Below, in pieces: positions 45,226 to 55,461 of a stretch of DNA of 64,000 nt (position 1 is its first letter; each line of letters starts with the position of its first letter). The DNA comes from UBA1952 sp965200035 (GTDB lineage Bacteria; Bacteroidota; Bacteroidia; Chitinophagales; Chitinophagaceae): assembly GCA_965200035.1 (NCBI GenBank), contig OZ241334.1, forward strand, positions 1-64,000, given 5' to 3'. Below the pieces are notes generated by a model. The model saw only the letters and a program-made list of their open reading frames with translations, searched no databases and was not told the DNA's origin. Position numbers and translations under genes: made by a program.

Positions 45226-46749
45226 ATGAGAAAAAGACTTATCCGGTGGTCTGCTGCCGGTATGATAGCGGCAGGATGCGCATATAGTGCTTACGCTCAG
45301 GAGCCGGCCGACGCGCTCCGGTTTTCCATGCTCCAGCCACAGGGCACGGCACGCTCCATTGGTTTTGGTAATGCGCTGGGGTCTATCGGCGGCGATTTTT
45401 CCTCGCTGAGCGTAAATCCGGCGGGAATTGGCATTTATCGCAAAGGAGAATTTATGATTACGCCTTCGCTAATGTTCAACAATGTAGATAGCCGGCCCAA
45501 CAATAATGGCGGCTTCAGCGGCGCTAAATCTTCGGATGACGGGCAGCATTTCAGCATCAGCAATATGGGTCTGGTTCTTACCAGTTCAAAGCGCGGCCGC
45601 GATTATGACCGTGGTGGCTGGAAGGCCGGCTCATTTGCCATTGGCTTCAACCGGCTGGCAGATTTCACGCGCGATTACAACTATACGGGCACCAACACTA
45701 GCACTTCCGCAAGCTGGGTTTTTGAAAGCGATGCCAACCAGAATGGGGTGAATAATAATGCGCTGGAAGGTCATTTGGGTTACCAATCCTACCTGCTCGA
45801 TACGGCTACCCTATCCGGTGGACGGGCCGGCTACCGCTCTGTGGTGGATCCCAGTGCAGACGCACCTATCAGGCAGCGGACTAATGTACGGGAGCGTGGC
45901 GGCATCAGTGAATTCCTGATGTCTTTTGGCGGTAACTATGAAGAGAAACTGATGCTTGGCGCAACGGTTGGCTTCCCATATGTACGCTATGTGCGGGAAA
46001 AGACGATCGATGAAACAGACCTGAGCGGCGACCCGGACAATAATTTTAATTCCTTCTCTTACTACGAAAAGCTGCGCACAACCGGCCTCGGCATCAATGC
46101 CAAGCTGGGCCTGATTTATAAACCCATTGATTACTTCCGCATCGGGTTGGCTTTTCATACGCCTACGTACTTCGGATTGCATGATTATACAGATGCAAGC
46201 GTAGCGGCTAATACTGAAAACTTTGCCGGCTACAATACAGCTCAGGGCTCACGGGAATATGATTACAACCTCACAACACCTTGGCGCGCTATAGCCAGTG
46301 CCAGTGCGCTTTTCGGTCGCTACGGGTTTGTCACTTTTGATTATGAATATGTGGATTATGCCAGTGCGCGTTTCCGTATGGATAATGCAGACCGCGACTA
46401 TGAGCGTGCGGTGAATGATGGCATCCGCCAGTCCTATCGCGGTGCTTCGAATCTGCGTGCGGGCATAGAGCTTCGCTTCGACTTCCTGTCGCTGAGAGGT
46501 GGCATCGGCTATTACGGTGATCCTTACAAAAAAGATGCAGCCAATTATGTGAATGGCGAGCGCTGGGATTTTTCCGGCGGACTTGGCTTCCGGTTCAATC
46601 ATACATTCATCGATCTTGGCTTCATTCACCATCAGTACAAGAATACGGATGAGCCGTACACCGTGCCTTACAGCAATTACATAGCGCCAACTACTGCGCT
46701 TACTACCGGGCAAAATAACGGGGTGCTCACTGTAGGATGGAAATTCTAA
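45226..46749 (+). CDS. outer-membrane beta-barrel transport protein (FadL/OMPP1-like)
   Basis: 507 residues with signal peptide MRKRLIRWSAAGMIAAGCAY, cleavage after YAQ. The N-terminal ALRFSMLQPQGTARSIGFGN and GGDFSSLSVNPAGIGIYRKG are the typical start of FadL-like channels in Bacteroidota, followed by alternating beta strands up to a C-terminal GVLTVGWKF ending in an aromatic residue. Likely transports a hydrophobic compound through the outer membrane. Followed by a terminator. Confidence 0.8.
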   Translation: MRKRLIRWSAAGMIAAGCAYSAYAQEPADALRFSMLQPQGTARSIGFGNALGSIGGDFSSLSVNPAGIGIYRKGEFMITPSLMFNNVDSRPNNNGGFSGAKSSDDGQHFSISNMGLVLTSSKRGRDYDRGGWKAGSFAIGFNRLADFTRDYNYTGTNTSTSASWVFESDANQNGVNNNALEGHLGYQSYLLDTATLSGGRAGYRSVVDPSADAPIRQRTNVRERGGISEFLMSFGGNYEEKLMLGATVGFPYVRYVREKTIDETDLSGDPDNNFNSFSYYEKLRTTGLGINAKLGLIYKPIDYFRIGLAFHTPTYFGLHDYTDASVAANTENFAGYNTAQGSREYDYNLTTPWRAIASASALFGRYGFVTFDYEYVDYASARFRMDNADRDYERAVNDGIRQSYRGASNLRAGIELRFDFLSLRGGIGYYGDPYKKDAANYVNGERWDFSGGLGFRFNHTFIDLGFIHHQYKNTDEPYTVPYSNYIAPTTALTTGQNNGVLTVGWKF

Positions 46750-46774
46750 ATGCTCTGTTTATATTCATGAAAAG

Positions 46775-46803
46775 AAAGGCGGCCTTCAGGGCTGCCTTTT
46801 TTA
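46775..46803 (+). terminator. rho-independent terminator after FadL-like gene
   Basis: AAAGGCGGCC pairs with GGCTGCCTTT (one G-U) over a 5-nt loop, followed by a run of T. Confidence 0.8.
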
Positions 46804-46834
46804 TTAGAACTGGCTGCTGACTTATCTTCGCCGG

Positions 46835-47398
46835 ATGAAATTCCTGATTGTAGGCCTGGGCAATATCGGTACTGAGTATGATGCCACCCGCCATAATATT
46901 GGCTTTGATGTAGCAGATGCATTTGTGATCAGGCATGGCGGCAGCTTCTCATTGGATCGTCATGCTTTCAAAGCAGAGTGCAAGTGGAAAGGGAAGACAT
47001 TTATTGTAATCAAGCCAACCACTTATATGAATCTGAGCGGCAAGGCAATGAAATACTGGCTGGACAAAGAGAAGATCGCTATTGAAAATTCGCTGGTAAT
47101 TCTGGATGATCTTGCTTTACCGCTGGAGTCATTGCGGCTGCGCGGCGCAGGCAGCGCGGCGGGGCATAACGGGCTGAAAAATATTGAGCTGATGCTGCAG
47201 ACGAACGAATATCCGCGCCTCCGGTTTGGCATTGGCAATCAATATCCAAAAGGTGGACAGGTTGATTTCGTGCTGGGAAAATGGAAGCCCAGTGAAATGC
47301 CCATCGTAAAGGAAAAAATCCTGAAAAGTGTAGAAGCAATCGAAAGCTTTGCTGCTATCGGCCTTGCCAATACGATGAATACGTACAATAAAAGCTAA
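46835..47398 (+). CDS. pth: peptidyl-tRNA hydrolase
   Basis: 187 residues. LIVGLGNIGTEYDATRHNIG holds the catalytic His in RHNIGF (about residue 20), PTTYMNLSGKAM and LVILDDLALPLESLRLRGAG follow as in Pth. It releases peptides from peptidyl-tRNAs dropped by ribosomes. Convergent with aat, 6 bp apart. Confidence 0.92.
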   Translation: MKFLIVGLGNIGTEYDATRHNIGFDVADAFVIRHGGSFSLDRHAFKAECKWKGKTFIVIKPTTYMNLSGKAMKYWLDKEKIAIENSLVILDDLALPLESLRLRGAGSAAGHNGLKNIELMLQTNEYPRLRFGIGNQYPKGGQVDFVLGKWKPSEMPIVKEKILKSVEAIESFAAIGLANTMNTYNKS

Positions 47399-47404
47399 AC
47401 AGGC

Positions 47405-48070
47405 TCAGCCAACGTGCTGATTGATCAGAGATAAAAACTCGCTTCTCGGAATCAGCTCAGCGCCCAGACTTTCCAAATGACTGGTATGCATTTGGCAATC
47501 GATCATAACCACGCCCTGCTCCTGCAGGTGCTGCGTCCATCTGATGAAGGCATATTTGCTGGTATTGCTCACTTTGCTAAACATACTTTCGCCAAAAAAT
47601 ACATCGCCCAACAACACACCATATAGTCCACCCACTAGCTCACCGTCCTGCCATACTTCCGCGCTGTGCGCAAAGCCTTTTTGATGCAGCGCTGTATAAG
47701 CTGTTCTGATATCATCGGTGATCCATGTGCCGGGCTGCCCTTCCCATTTGGTTTTTGCACAATTCGCTATCACGGAATCGAAGGCTGTATCTACTTTAAA
47801 CTCAAATGCGCAGCGCTTCAGCAATACATTCATGCTCTTGCTGATTTTCAGATTGTCCGGAAACAGCACACAACGCGGATCGGGGCTCCACCAGAGAATC
47901 GGATCTTCTTCATTGAACCAAGGAAAAATGCCGCTTCTGTAAGCAAGCAATAAGCGTTCGGTACTTAGATCGCCGCCTAGCGCCAGCAGTCCATCTTCCA
48001 GAGCATCTTCAGCAGGCGGGAACCACAGTTCATGCGGTGACAGTATTGGTAACAGAAATTCATCCTCCAT
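47405..48070 (-). CDS. aat: leucyl/phenylalanyl-tRNA-protein transferase
   Basis: 221 residues. Diagnostic blocks: WFPPAEDALEDGLLALGGDL, YRSGIFPWFNEEDPILWWSP, then GLYGVLLGDVFFGESMFSKV and VVMIDCQMHTSHLESLGAEL. The enzyme adds Leu or Phe to N-terminal Lys or Arg of proteins, marking them for ClpAP-type degradation (N-degron pathway). The start ATG shares its A with the stop TAA of the upstream TerC gene, so the two are translationally coupled. Confidence 0.9.
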   Translation of the reverse strand: MEDEFLLPILSPHELWFPPAEDALEDGLLALGGDLSTERLLLAYRSGIFPWFNEEDPILWWSPDPRCVLFPDNLKISKSMNVLLKRCAFEFKVDTAFDSVIANCAKTKWEGQPGTWITDDIRTAYTALHQKGFAHSAEVWQDGELVGGLYGVLLGDVFFGESMFSKVSNTSKYAFIRWTQHLQEQGVVMIDCQMHTSHLESLGAELIPRSEFLSLINQHVG

Positions 48071-48942
48071 TATTGCTCTTCTGCATTTTCCGGGTTACGC
48101 TGGTGGTGCGGAAAGTTAAACAGCAACGATGTGGCGATCGGAACAAAAAACACGGCTAAGCTGATGGCAGAAGTGATAATATCGCCAAGGATGATGGGAT
48201 GCTCCCCTTCCGGCAATGGCAGCCTGCGATAAATCAGGCATTCATGATTGCCATCGAGCATGATTGAAAAAGAAGAGCAGGGATAGAAATGCGTATAAGC
48301 CGCCAGCGTGAGCTTGATGCCCAGTATCCCGATCACCACAAACGCACAATTCTCAAGGAACGGATATTTTTCCATCAGCCGGACGAAGCCCTGGGTTACA
48401 AATCGCATCGCCAGTATGCCAATAAATACGCCCATCCAGATGAGGATAATATTTTTGCTGTACGCATTGGCGGCAATGACGTTATCAATCGAGAAAGCCA
48501 TGTCCATCAGTTCTACCATGACCACCGTTGCCCAAAACGGACCAAGCGCGCCCAGTGTCTTCCGGTAAATCCAGCTCTTCTTTTTTTCCCTGATCTCTTC
48601 TGCCGGTGATTCTTCAGATTCGGCTTCTTTGCCGCGGGTTATATGCCTGAATGCAAGGATGAGCAGGTAAATGCCTCCCACCGGCTTGAACCACCATATC
48701 TTAATCAGCAGGGCAGCAAAAAGCAAACATACTCCCCGAAATATATAGGCCCCCAGAATGCCGTAGCGTAAGGCCTTGCGCCGTTGATCTTTAGGCAGAT
48801 CGAGCACCATGGTAGCCAGCACTGCAGCATTGTCTACAGACAGCAGGCTTTCAATGATGATAAGATTCACCACCACTCCCAGCGAGGCCAGCGGACGTGC
48901 GCCGATCTGCTCAATGAGGTTATGAAAATGCTCGAGTACCAT
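48070..48942 (-). CDS. TerC family integral membrane protein
   Basis: 290 residues with about seven membrane helices. Acidic motifs within helices, IIESLLSVDNAAVLATMV near the N-terminus and VELMDMAFSIDNVIAANA in the middle, are the metal-binding signature of TerC proteins. Family members export manganese or are linked to tellurite resistance. The C-terminal part contains a soluble loop (MLDGNHECLIYRRLPLPEGE) not seen in short TerC proteins. Overlaps aat by one base. Confidence 0.85.
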   Translation of the reverse strand: MVLEHFHNLIEQIGARPLASLGVVVNLIIIESLLSVDNAAVLATMVLDLPKDQRRKALRYGILGAYIFRGVCLLFAALLIKIWWFKPVGGIYLLILAFRHITRGKEAESEESPAEEIREKKKSWIYRKTLGALGPFWATVVMVELMDMAFSIDNVIAANAYSKNIILIWMGVFIGILAMRFVTQGFVRLMEKYPFLENCAFVVIGILGIKLTLAAYTHFYPCSSFSIMLDGNHECLIYRRLPLPEGEHPIILGDIITSAISLAVFFVPIATSLLFNFPHHQRNPENAEEQ

Positions 48943-48963
48943 GAAGCGCTTTAGAAGGTAACG

Positions 48964-50913
48964 TTACCACCGGGTCAGTTTTTTCACTTCCGCTACCTGA
49001 CTGTTCCGGATGATCTCCAGCTCATAATTGCCTGATGGAAGGGCGGCAGCGGGAATGGTCACCGTTTCACCAGCGGCATTCTGCTCCCATACTTTTTGTC
49101 CGGCCGTATTGAACAGGATCAGCCTCTCTCCATGCAGTCCCGCTACCTGCCAGCTATCGCGGGCGGGATTGGGATATATGCGCAGGGAATTTGCCGCCTG
49201 AACTTTGCTTACCGCCAGCACAGGATCTTTGGTAATGGCGCCCACTCTATTCAGAATATGATTATTCGGATCAACAGTCAGGCCGGTCATCGTTTTGTTC
49301 CAGGTAAAAGAGAAATTCTGCTGAGCAGCATTATTCTGAATCCTGATAACGGTATCTGCATTGGCAGCATTGAGCCTGATCTCAAGCGGAGTAATAAACA
49401 GCGGAACAGAAGCCGGTTTTGAAGTAGTCTGGTTCAGTTGTACAAATACTGTATTACCGGACTGGTTCCATTTTGCCGTATAAGTCGGATAGCCTTCACC
49501 ATATACCCATTGGTTGAAGAAGGTATCCAGATCAAAGCCATAGGCAATTTCCATTACTGCTTTGAAATCTTCCGTTGTGGCATTCTTAAAAGCATATTGC
49601 TGTTGATAAGCCTGAAGGCCGCTAAAATATACCGCGTCAAACGGTGCTACAAAGCGAAGCATGTGCGCTACGGCAGCTCCTTTATCATAAGTGAGGCGCG
49701 AGTCGAATGTGCGTGATACATCGCTTGTGTCATTGAGATATACGGTGCCATCGGGCATACCCATCACGCGGTTAAATACAGATGTACGGTAGATTTGCGC
49801 TGCTGCTGTGCCACGGAAATGCTCTACATAGAGCTGCTCACAATAAGAAGCCCATCCTTCGCTCATCCATATATCCCTCCAGGACGCATAGGTCACATGA
49901 TCGCCCCACCACTGATGGCCAAGCTCATGTGCAATGAGTGGCGTAGTATAAGCGCCGAGCGTAGTCATCGTCTGATGCTCCATGCCGCCGCTGAGCGGTG
50001 CGGTGCAATGCCCGTATTTTTCTTTCCAGAAAGGATAGCGGCCAAATAAGTCAGAAAAATGATCGATCATATAAGGCGTACTGTCCAGCGCAGGACCGTA
50101 TGCAGGCATAAAGGAAGCAGAATCGTATACGAAATGCTGTACCAGCATGGTATCGGTGCTATTGCTGAAATGTAGTGTCTGCCGGTGGTCTATGTAAGGC
50201 GCTACAGCAGCCGAGATCAGGTAATAATCAATCGGATAATTGGTCTTCCATTCATAGCGGTTGCCGGTTCCAGTGGGAGTTACATTTTTCAGCAGGCCAT
50301 TACATCCTGCTTTGGTGCCGGCCGGTACGGTAATCCAGATATCTGCAGAGTCGATCTTATCACCTAATACCTGCTTGCTGGGCCACCAGTCTTTGGCAAA
50401 ATAATCATCACTCATAGTATAAGTGATCTTGGCACCGGCCGGCGAAGTGCTGTTGACAATACCACCATTAAAGAAACCGGTGCCACCATTAGCCGCAGTG
50501 CCGTGATAAAATATCTGAGCGGTGAATGCTTGATTTTGGGGCAATGTAACCGCAGGCGTAATGATGCGTACATGATTGCCGGCAGAAACAACAGAGCCGA
50601 CCAGAGCGCCATTAAATTTTGCTGAGTCAATCGTCATATTATCGTTCAGCTCAAAAGCATAGCCGGACATCCCGGCGGGATCAGCCACCGTAGCTTTAAC
50701 GGTTGTATTGCCTTTGATATCCGTATTCAGATTGCTCATCGCCAAGTCTATCTTCACATAATTCACATCATAAGCCAGCTCAAGCGGGGAAGCGAGCGTA
50801 CCGCGATGACTGACGCCACGCTGTATCTGCCCTTCGCTGCAGACGTTATGATGAGCTGAAGCTGTAAAGGCACAGAACAGGGCAACAGGGAATAGTAAAT
50901 ATAAAAATCGCAT
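48964..50913 (-). CDS. secreted M1 family metallopeptidase with T9SS sorting domain
   Basis: 649 residues from ATG 50913 (MRFLYLLFPVALFCAFTASA signal peptide). Numbered from a TTG three codons earlier, zinc ligands are His332, His336 and Glu355 in HELGHQWWGD and IWMSEGWASY, with catalytic Glu333; the substrate motif is SGGMEHQ (311-317). An Ig-like domain and a T9SS type A domain (LRIYPNPARDSWQVAGLHGE, ALPSGNYELEII) end the protein. It should cleave N-terminal residues of peptides outside the cell. Stands alone, 21 bp from terC. Confidence 0.88.
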   Translation of the reverse strand: MRFLYLLFPVALFCAFTASAHHNVCSEGQIQRGVSHRGTLASPLELAYDVNYVKIDLAMSNLNTDIKGNTTVKATVADPAGMSGYAFELNDNMTIDSAKFNGALVGSVVSAGNHVRIITPAVTLPQNQAFTAQIFYHGTAANGGTGFFNGGIVNSTSPAGAKITYTMSDDYFAKDWWPSKQVLGDKIDSADIWITVPAGTKAGCNGLLKNVTPTGTGNRYEWKTNYPIDYYLISAAVAPYIDHRQTLHFSNSTDTMLVQHFVYDSASFMPAYGPALDSTPYMIDHFSDLFGRYPFWKEKYGHCTAPLSGGMEHQTMTTLGAYTTPLIAHELGHQWWGDHVTYASWRDIWMSEGWASYCEQLYVEHFRGTAAAQIYRTSVFNRVMGMPDGTVYLNDTSDVSRTFDSRLTYDKGAAVAHMLRFVAPFDAVYFSGLQAYQQQYAFKNATTEDFKAVMEIAYGFDLDTFFNQWVYGEGYPTYTAKWNQSGNTVFVQLNQTTSKPASVPLFITPLEIRLNAANADTVIRIQNNAAQQNFSFTWNKTMTGLTVDPNNHILNRVGAITKDPVLAVSKVQAANSLRIYPNPARDSWQVAGLHGERLILFNTAGQKVWEQNAAGETVTIPAAALPSGNYELEIIRNSQVAEVKKLTRW

Positions 50914-51002
50914 ACTTGCCAAACATAATTAAGGTAGAGCGATAAAGTTAAGCGGAAACAGGCACAAGAGGCCAAAATGATGATTTACTTTTATAGCCGG
51001 AA

Positions 51003-52118
51003 ATGAATCAGAAAACCTTTGGCATCCTATGCTTTTCTCCGGGCTTCGGTGGACTGGAGATGAATACGCTTCGGCTGGCGCAATGGATGCAGGAGCGTGG
51101 CTGGAAGGTGCCGCTGCTGCTGAAAGAAGGCAGCGCCATTCACGAAAAAGCCATTGAAGCGGGCCTTGATATTACCTTGCTTCAGGGCAATAGTTCTGCG
51201 CTCAGCCAGTCGAAATGCATTGGTAAATGGGTTGCGCACAGGCAGCTTTCCACCATCATGGTTCCTTTCCGTAAAGACCTGAAGTCTGTTTCGTTTTACA
51301 AGCTCTTTTCCAACCGCAAGATCAGGATCGTCTATCAGCAGCATATGCAGGTGGGCGTCAGCAAGCGCGACCCGATTCATGCGCTCCGCTACTCGATCAT
51401 CAATGCCTGGATCAGCCCGCTGGAATATCTGAAAGAAGAAACCATTGCTAAGACGTACGTAGCCGCTTCCAAAATCCATGTGATTCCCTTAGGGTTAGAA
51501 ACAGAAGCATTCATGAGCACAACGTGGACGAAAGAGCAGGCCCGCCGGGAATTTAATTTACCCATAGCAGCCAATGTGATTGGTGTACTCGGCCGCATAG
51601 ATCCGAAAAAAGGCCAGGACCTCGTGATCAAAGGCATTCATGAACTGGCACAAAAGCATAACAGGAATTATCACCTGCTGCTGCTCGGCGATGCAACTTT
51701 GAATGAAGGCGATGCGTACAGTATGCAGCTAAAAAAGCTGGTAGAAGATTTGCATCTGCAAGAGAAAGTACATTTCCGCACTTATCAGCCCGATGTGATG
51801 CAGTTTTTCCGCGCTATAGATGTATTTGCCATGCCCTCTCACGGCGAGACGTATGGCATGGTTACCCTGGAGGCGATGGCAGCCGGTGTTCCGGTAGCCG
51901 GCACAGACCGCGATGGCACTAAAGACATTCTGAAAAACGGCAAGCTGGGCTATCTGTTTCCCAAAGATGATGTAGCCGGTTTCTGCAATGCAATACTGGC
52001 TATCGAGCAAAATAAAAGCCTGCCGCAGATGCTGCAGCAGGCTCAGAACGAAGTCCGTAATTATTATTCCAAAGACAGGATGTGCGCCCTTACAGAGCAG
52101 CTACTCCTATCGCTGTAG
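51003..52118 (+). CDS. GT4-type glycosyltransferase
   Basis: 371 residues. GT-B fold: N-terminal half starts with FSPGFGGLEMNTLRLAQWMQ; the C-terminal Rossmann half has IGVLGRIDPKKGQDLVIKGI, FAMPSHGETYGMVTLEAMAA and the EX7E element (ETYGMVTLE). Uses a nucleotide sugar to build a glycan or glycolipid. Acceptor unknown; no other glycan genes are adjacent. Ends 2 bp before the convergent lon stop. Confidence 0.85.
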   Translation: MNQKTFGILCFSPGFGGLEMNTLRLAQWMQERGWKVPLLLKEGSAIHEKAIEAGLDITLLQGNSSALSQSKCIGKWVAHRQLSTIMVPFRKDLKSVSFYKLFSNRKIRIVYQQHMQVGVSKRDPIHALRYSIINAWISPLEYLKEETIAKTYVAASKIHVIPLGLETEAFMSTTWTKEQARREFNLPIAANVIGVLGRIDPKKGQDLVIKGIHELAQKHNRNYHLLLLGDATLNEGDAYSMQLKKLVEDLHLQEKVHFRTYQPDVMQFFRAIDVFAMPSHGETYGMVTLEAMAAGVPVAGTDRDGTKDILKNGKLGYLFPKDDVAGFCNAILAIEQNKSLPQMLQQAQNEVRNYYSKDRMCALTEQLLLSL

Positions 52119-52119
52119 A

Positions 52120-54537
52120 TTATCTTTTCAGCAGCGCAATATCCAGCACTTCCTGCATGGCATGGACGTAATGGAATTTCATCCCTTTGATAAATGCCTT
52201 GTTGATCTCATCCACATCTTTCTGGTTCTGATGACAAAGGATGATCTCTTTGATGCCGGCTCGCTTGGCCGCCAGCACTTTTTCCTTAATGCCGCCTACC
52301 GGCAATACCTGACCACGTAAGGTGATCTCACCCGTCATAGCAAAGAAAGGCTTTACCCGGCGACCGGTAAAAATAGAAGCCAGCGAGGTAAGCATGGTAA
52401 CGCCTGCGCTCGGTCCGTCTTTGGGAACTGCGCCTTCCGGTACGTGAATATGAATAGCGGTTTCCTGGAATCGTTCTGAATCGATGCCATTTTCCTCAGC
52501 GTGCGCTTTCAGATACGATAGCGCGGTAGAAGCACTTTCCTTCATCACCTCGCCCAGATTTCCGGTAAGGGTGAGCGTGCCTTTTCCTTTGCTGACGCTG
52601 CTTTCTATAAAGAGAATATCGCCACCCACAGAAGTCCAGGCCAGCCCTACCGTTACGCCTGCCGGATGGCCTTTTGCATAAACTTCTGCCGCGAACTTCG
52701 GCTTGCCCAGCACCCGCTCCACAAGCTCCATATCTATATTCTTATCCACCTTTTCATCCATGGCTACCTTCATAGCAATGTTCCGCATGATGGATGCCAT
52801 GACCCGGTCCAGCTCACGTACGCCGCTTTCACGGGTATAATCCTGAATGATGCGGTGCAATACTTTCTCAGAAAATTTCATTGGCTGATTGCTCAGGCCG
52901 TGTAATTCCTGCTGCTTGGGTATCAGGTGGCGCTTGGCAATCTCTGTTTTTTCCTCTACGCTGTAGCCGGTAAGCTGAATGATCTCCAGACGATCGCGCA
53001 GCGCAGGCTGAATATCGGCAAGGCTATTGGCGGTAGCAATGAACAGGACTTTGGAAAGGTCAAACTCAAGCTCCAGGTAGTTATCGTAAAAAGAATTGTT
53101 CTGCTCCGGGTCCAGTATTTCAAGCAGTGCCGAGCTCGGATCGCCGCGAAAATCCTTGCCAATCTTATCTACTTCATCCAGAATAAAAACCGGATTAGCA
53201 GTCTTCACTTTTCTCAGTTGCTGAATAATACGTCCCGGCATCGCACCGATATACGTTTTTCGGTGACCGCGCAGCTCGCTTTCGTCATGCAGTCCGCCGA
53301 GGCTGAGGCGCACATACTTTCTATCAATGGCGTTGGCAATGCTACGACCGAGCGAGGTCTTGCCAATACCCGGAGGGCCCACAAAGCACAGAATCGGCGA
53401 TTTCAGATCGCCTTTCAGCTTCAGCACCGCGAGGTACTCCATGATACGCTCTTTAATACGGTCCATACCAAAATGGTCATGATCCAGTATTTTCTGCGCG
53501 CGCTTGAGGTCGTAGCTGTCCTGCGTATAATTATTCCAGGGCAGATCCAGCATCAGATCGAGGTGGTTATACACTACGCTGTAATCCGGTGTGCTGGGGT
53601 GCATCCGCTCCAGCTTCTCGATATTTTTCTGGAACAGCTCTCTCGCCGTTTCCGGTAGCTGAATGCTTTCCGCGCGCTTCTGCAGATCGCGTATCTCGCG
53701 CTCATTCGGCTCGCCGCCCAGCTCTTCCCGGATGCTTTTTAGCTGTTGTTGCAGGAAGTATTCGCGCTGCTGCTTGTCTATCTCGCCGCGCGTCTTGTTC
53801 GTGATCTCTGCCTTGAGCGTTACAAGCTGCAGCTCTGTTTGCAGCAGCGTAAGCAGCTTTTCGGCGCGCATCTTTACATCGCTTTCCTCCAGCAGGCTTT
53901 GCTTCTCAATCGTCTTTGCGCTGATGTTGGAGGCAATGAAATGAATGAGGAAGGAGTGCTGCTCTATATTCCGCAGCACAATGCCCGCTTCATTGGGCAT
54001 ATTCGGGCTTTGGGCAATGATCTGCTCAGAGTGGTCTTTAATGGAGGAAACCAGCGCATCGAACTCAGGATCGTTCTTCGGAAAATGATCATCGAGAAAG
54101 CGAACGCGTGCCGTGTAATACGGATCGGTCTGCGAAAAATATTCGATGCGGAAGCGCATTCTGCCCATGATGAACACGGTCGTATTCCCGTCAGGCATCT
54201 TGATCTGCTTCACAATCTTGGCCAGCGTGCCGGTCTGGTACATATCTTCCGGCGCCGGGTCTTCATTGTTATTGTCTTTCTGCGCTACTACCGCAATCCA
54301 TTTATTGGCTTTCTGCGCTTCTGTAATGGCTTTCACCGATTTATCGCGCGCTACCGTGATCGGCAGCACCACGTTCGGGAAAAGCACGGTATTTTTTAAT
54401 GCAATAAGCGGCACATCTTCCGGAAGCTCCCCTTTTTCTTTATCGTCCAGCTCATCTTCGCCGAGCGGTACAATGGGCATGAACTCCATTTCCTGCTCCT
54501 GCTGCTGCGCCAAAAGCATTTCTATATCTGATTTCAT
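52120..54537 (-). CDS. lon: ATP-dependent Lon protease
   Basis: 805 residues from ATG 54537 (MKSDIEMLLAQQQEQEMEFM); a frame upstream adds 13 residues. The LonN substrate domain contains LIALKNTVLFPNVVLPITVA, followed by a coiled coil (EYFLQQQLKSIREELGGEPN), Walker A GPPGIGKTSLGRSIAN, Walker B PVFILDEVDKIG and the protease domain with the catalytic Ser in PKDGPSAGVTM and Lys in GGIKEKVLAAKRAG. It degrades misfolded and regulatory proteins. Confidence 0.95.
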   Translation of the reverse strand: MKSDIEMLLAQQQEQEMEFMPIVPLGEDELDDKEKGELPEDVPLIALKNTVLFPNVVLPITVARDKSVKAITEAQKANKWIAVVAQKDNNNEDPAPEDMYQTGTLAKIVKQIKMPDGNTTVFIMGRMRFRIEYFSQTDPYYTARVRFLDDHFPKNDPEFDALVSSIKDHSEQIIAQSPNMPNEAGIVLRNIEQHSFLIHFIASNISAKTIEKQSLLEESDVKMRAEKLLTLLQTELQLVTLKAEITNKTRGEIDKQQREYFLQQQLKSIREELGGEPNEREIRDLQKRAESIQLPETARELFQKNIEKLERMHPSTPDYSVVYNHLDLMLDLPWNNYTQDSYDLKRAQKILDHDHFGMDRIKERIMEYLAVLKLKGDLKSPILCFVGPPGIGKTSLGRSIANAIDRKYVRLSLGGLHDESELRGHRKTYIGAMPGRIIQQLRKVKTANPVFILDEVDKIGKDFRGDPSSALLEILDPEQNNSFYDNYLELEFDLSKVLFIATANSLADIQPALRDRLEIIQLTGYSVEEKTEIAKRHLIPKQQELHGLSNQPMKFSEKVLHRIIQDYTRESGVRELDRVMASIMRNIAMKVAMDEKVDKNIDMELVERVLGKPKFAAEVYAKGHPAGVTVGLAWTSVGGDILFIESSVSKGKGTLTLTGNLGEVMKESASTALSYLKAHAEENGIDSERFQETAIHIHVPEGAVPKDGPSAGVTMLTSLASIFTGRRVKPFFAMTGEITLRGQVLPVGGIKEKVLAAKRAGIKEIILCHQNQKDVDEINKAFIKGMKFHYVHAMQEVLDIALLKR

Positions 54538-54661
54538 ATAAAGCAACTGATTGAAACTCAAATGCACGGTTGCCACCGGCGTAAGAGGTACAAAACTATT
54601 ATCAATAGTTATACCAAGATAGCGCTACCTGCAAATATTACCGGACTGAAACCGCTTTTAC

Positions 54662-54669
54662 TACATTTG
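54662..54669 (+). promoter_or_regulatory. Bacteroidota-type -7 box upstream of 54689
   Basis: TACATTTG matches TAnnTTTG and lies 20 bp before the ATG. No clear TTG box is seen at -33. Confidence 0.35.
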
Positions 54670-54688
54670 TCGCAAATAATCACTGTCC

Positions 54689-55444
54689 ATGAAATCATAC
54701 CTGACACTCTTGCTGACGGCGCTTTGCCTGACTGCAGGTTTTTCATCGTTTGCACAATCAGCTACAGATACTTCGGCGGTGGTGGAGGAAATGGATGATG
54801 AGATCGCGATTGTGCCGGAGCATCACCACCCGCGCTATTTCAGCAATGCCCTGGATGCAGGCATTCTCTCGGCGGCGGCATTTGAAAAGCCCGGCATGGA
54901 CCGCCAGCTTACCTATCTGCGTTTTTCATTCATCGCCAACATCGGCTTTCACTTTAATTATGATTTTGATGAGCACTTCGGCATGTTTACCGGACTGGGC
55001 ATCAAGAATATTGGCTTTACCGAAAAGATCAGCGATTCCACGGTTAAGCGCCGAGTATATACCATTGGTGTGCCTATAGGTTTTAAAATCGGTAATCTGG
55101 CAGGGCGCAGATATTTTCTGATGGGCGGAGGAGTGGATGTAACCTTCAACTACAAGGAAAAAGCAAAAAAAGGAAGCGACAAGCACAAGATGAGCGAATT
55201 TTTCAGCGATCAGACCGCGTCTGTAATGCCTTACCTGTTTGCCGGATTCTCTATAAAGCCGGGCGTAACTTTCAAAGCACAGTTTTATCCGGGCAATTTC
55301 TTCAATACCGATTATGAGACTGAAAATGCGGCAGGTACAACTTACCGTCCTTACCGGGGGTATGATGCAAGGCTGCTTTTCCTGAGCTTAGGGCTTGATA
55401 TTCATTACCGTAAATCGGAAAAGCCTACTAATACACCGCAGTAA
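54689..55444 (+). CDS. outer-membrane beta-barrel protein (PorT-like family)
   Basis: 251 residues. Signal peptide MKSYLTLLLTALCLTAGFSS, cleavage after FAQ. Alternating strands (GMFTGLGIKNIGF, VYTIGVPIGFKIGNL, VMPYLFAGFSIKPGV, LLFLSLGLDIHYR) indicate a small barrel of the 'outer membrane protein beta-barrel' class found widely in Bacteroidota. A His-rich stretch (PEHHHPRY) follows the signal. Function unknown. Followed by a 21-bp tandem array. Confidence 0.75.
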   Translation: MKSYLTLLLTALCLTAGFSSFAQSATDTSAVVEEMDDEIAIVPEHHHPRYFSNALDAGILSAAAFEKPGMDRQLTYLRFSFIANIGFHFNYDFDEHFGMFTGLGIKNIGFTEKISDSTVKRRVYTIGVPIGFKIGNLAGRRYFLMGGGVDVTFNYKEKAKKGSDKHKMSEFFSDQTASVMPYLFAGFSIKPGVTFKAQFYPGNFFNTDYETENAAGTTYRPYRGYDARLLFLSLGLDIHYRKSEKPTNTPQ

Positions 55445-55461
55445 TCGTGTTTTGGCGCAAA

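Noticed and set aside
48070..48942. Tellurite resistance operon
   Set aside because: Only a TerC-type protein is present; no terABDZ genes, and the partner is aat.
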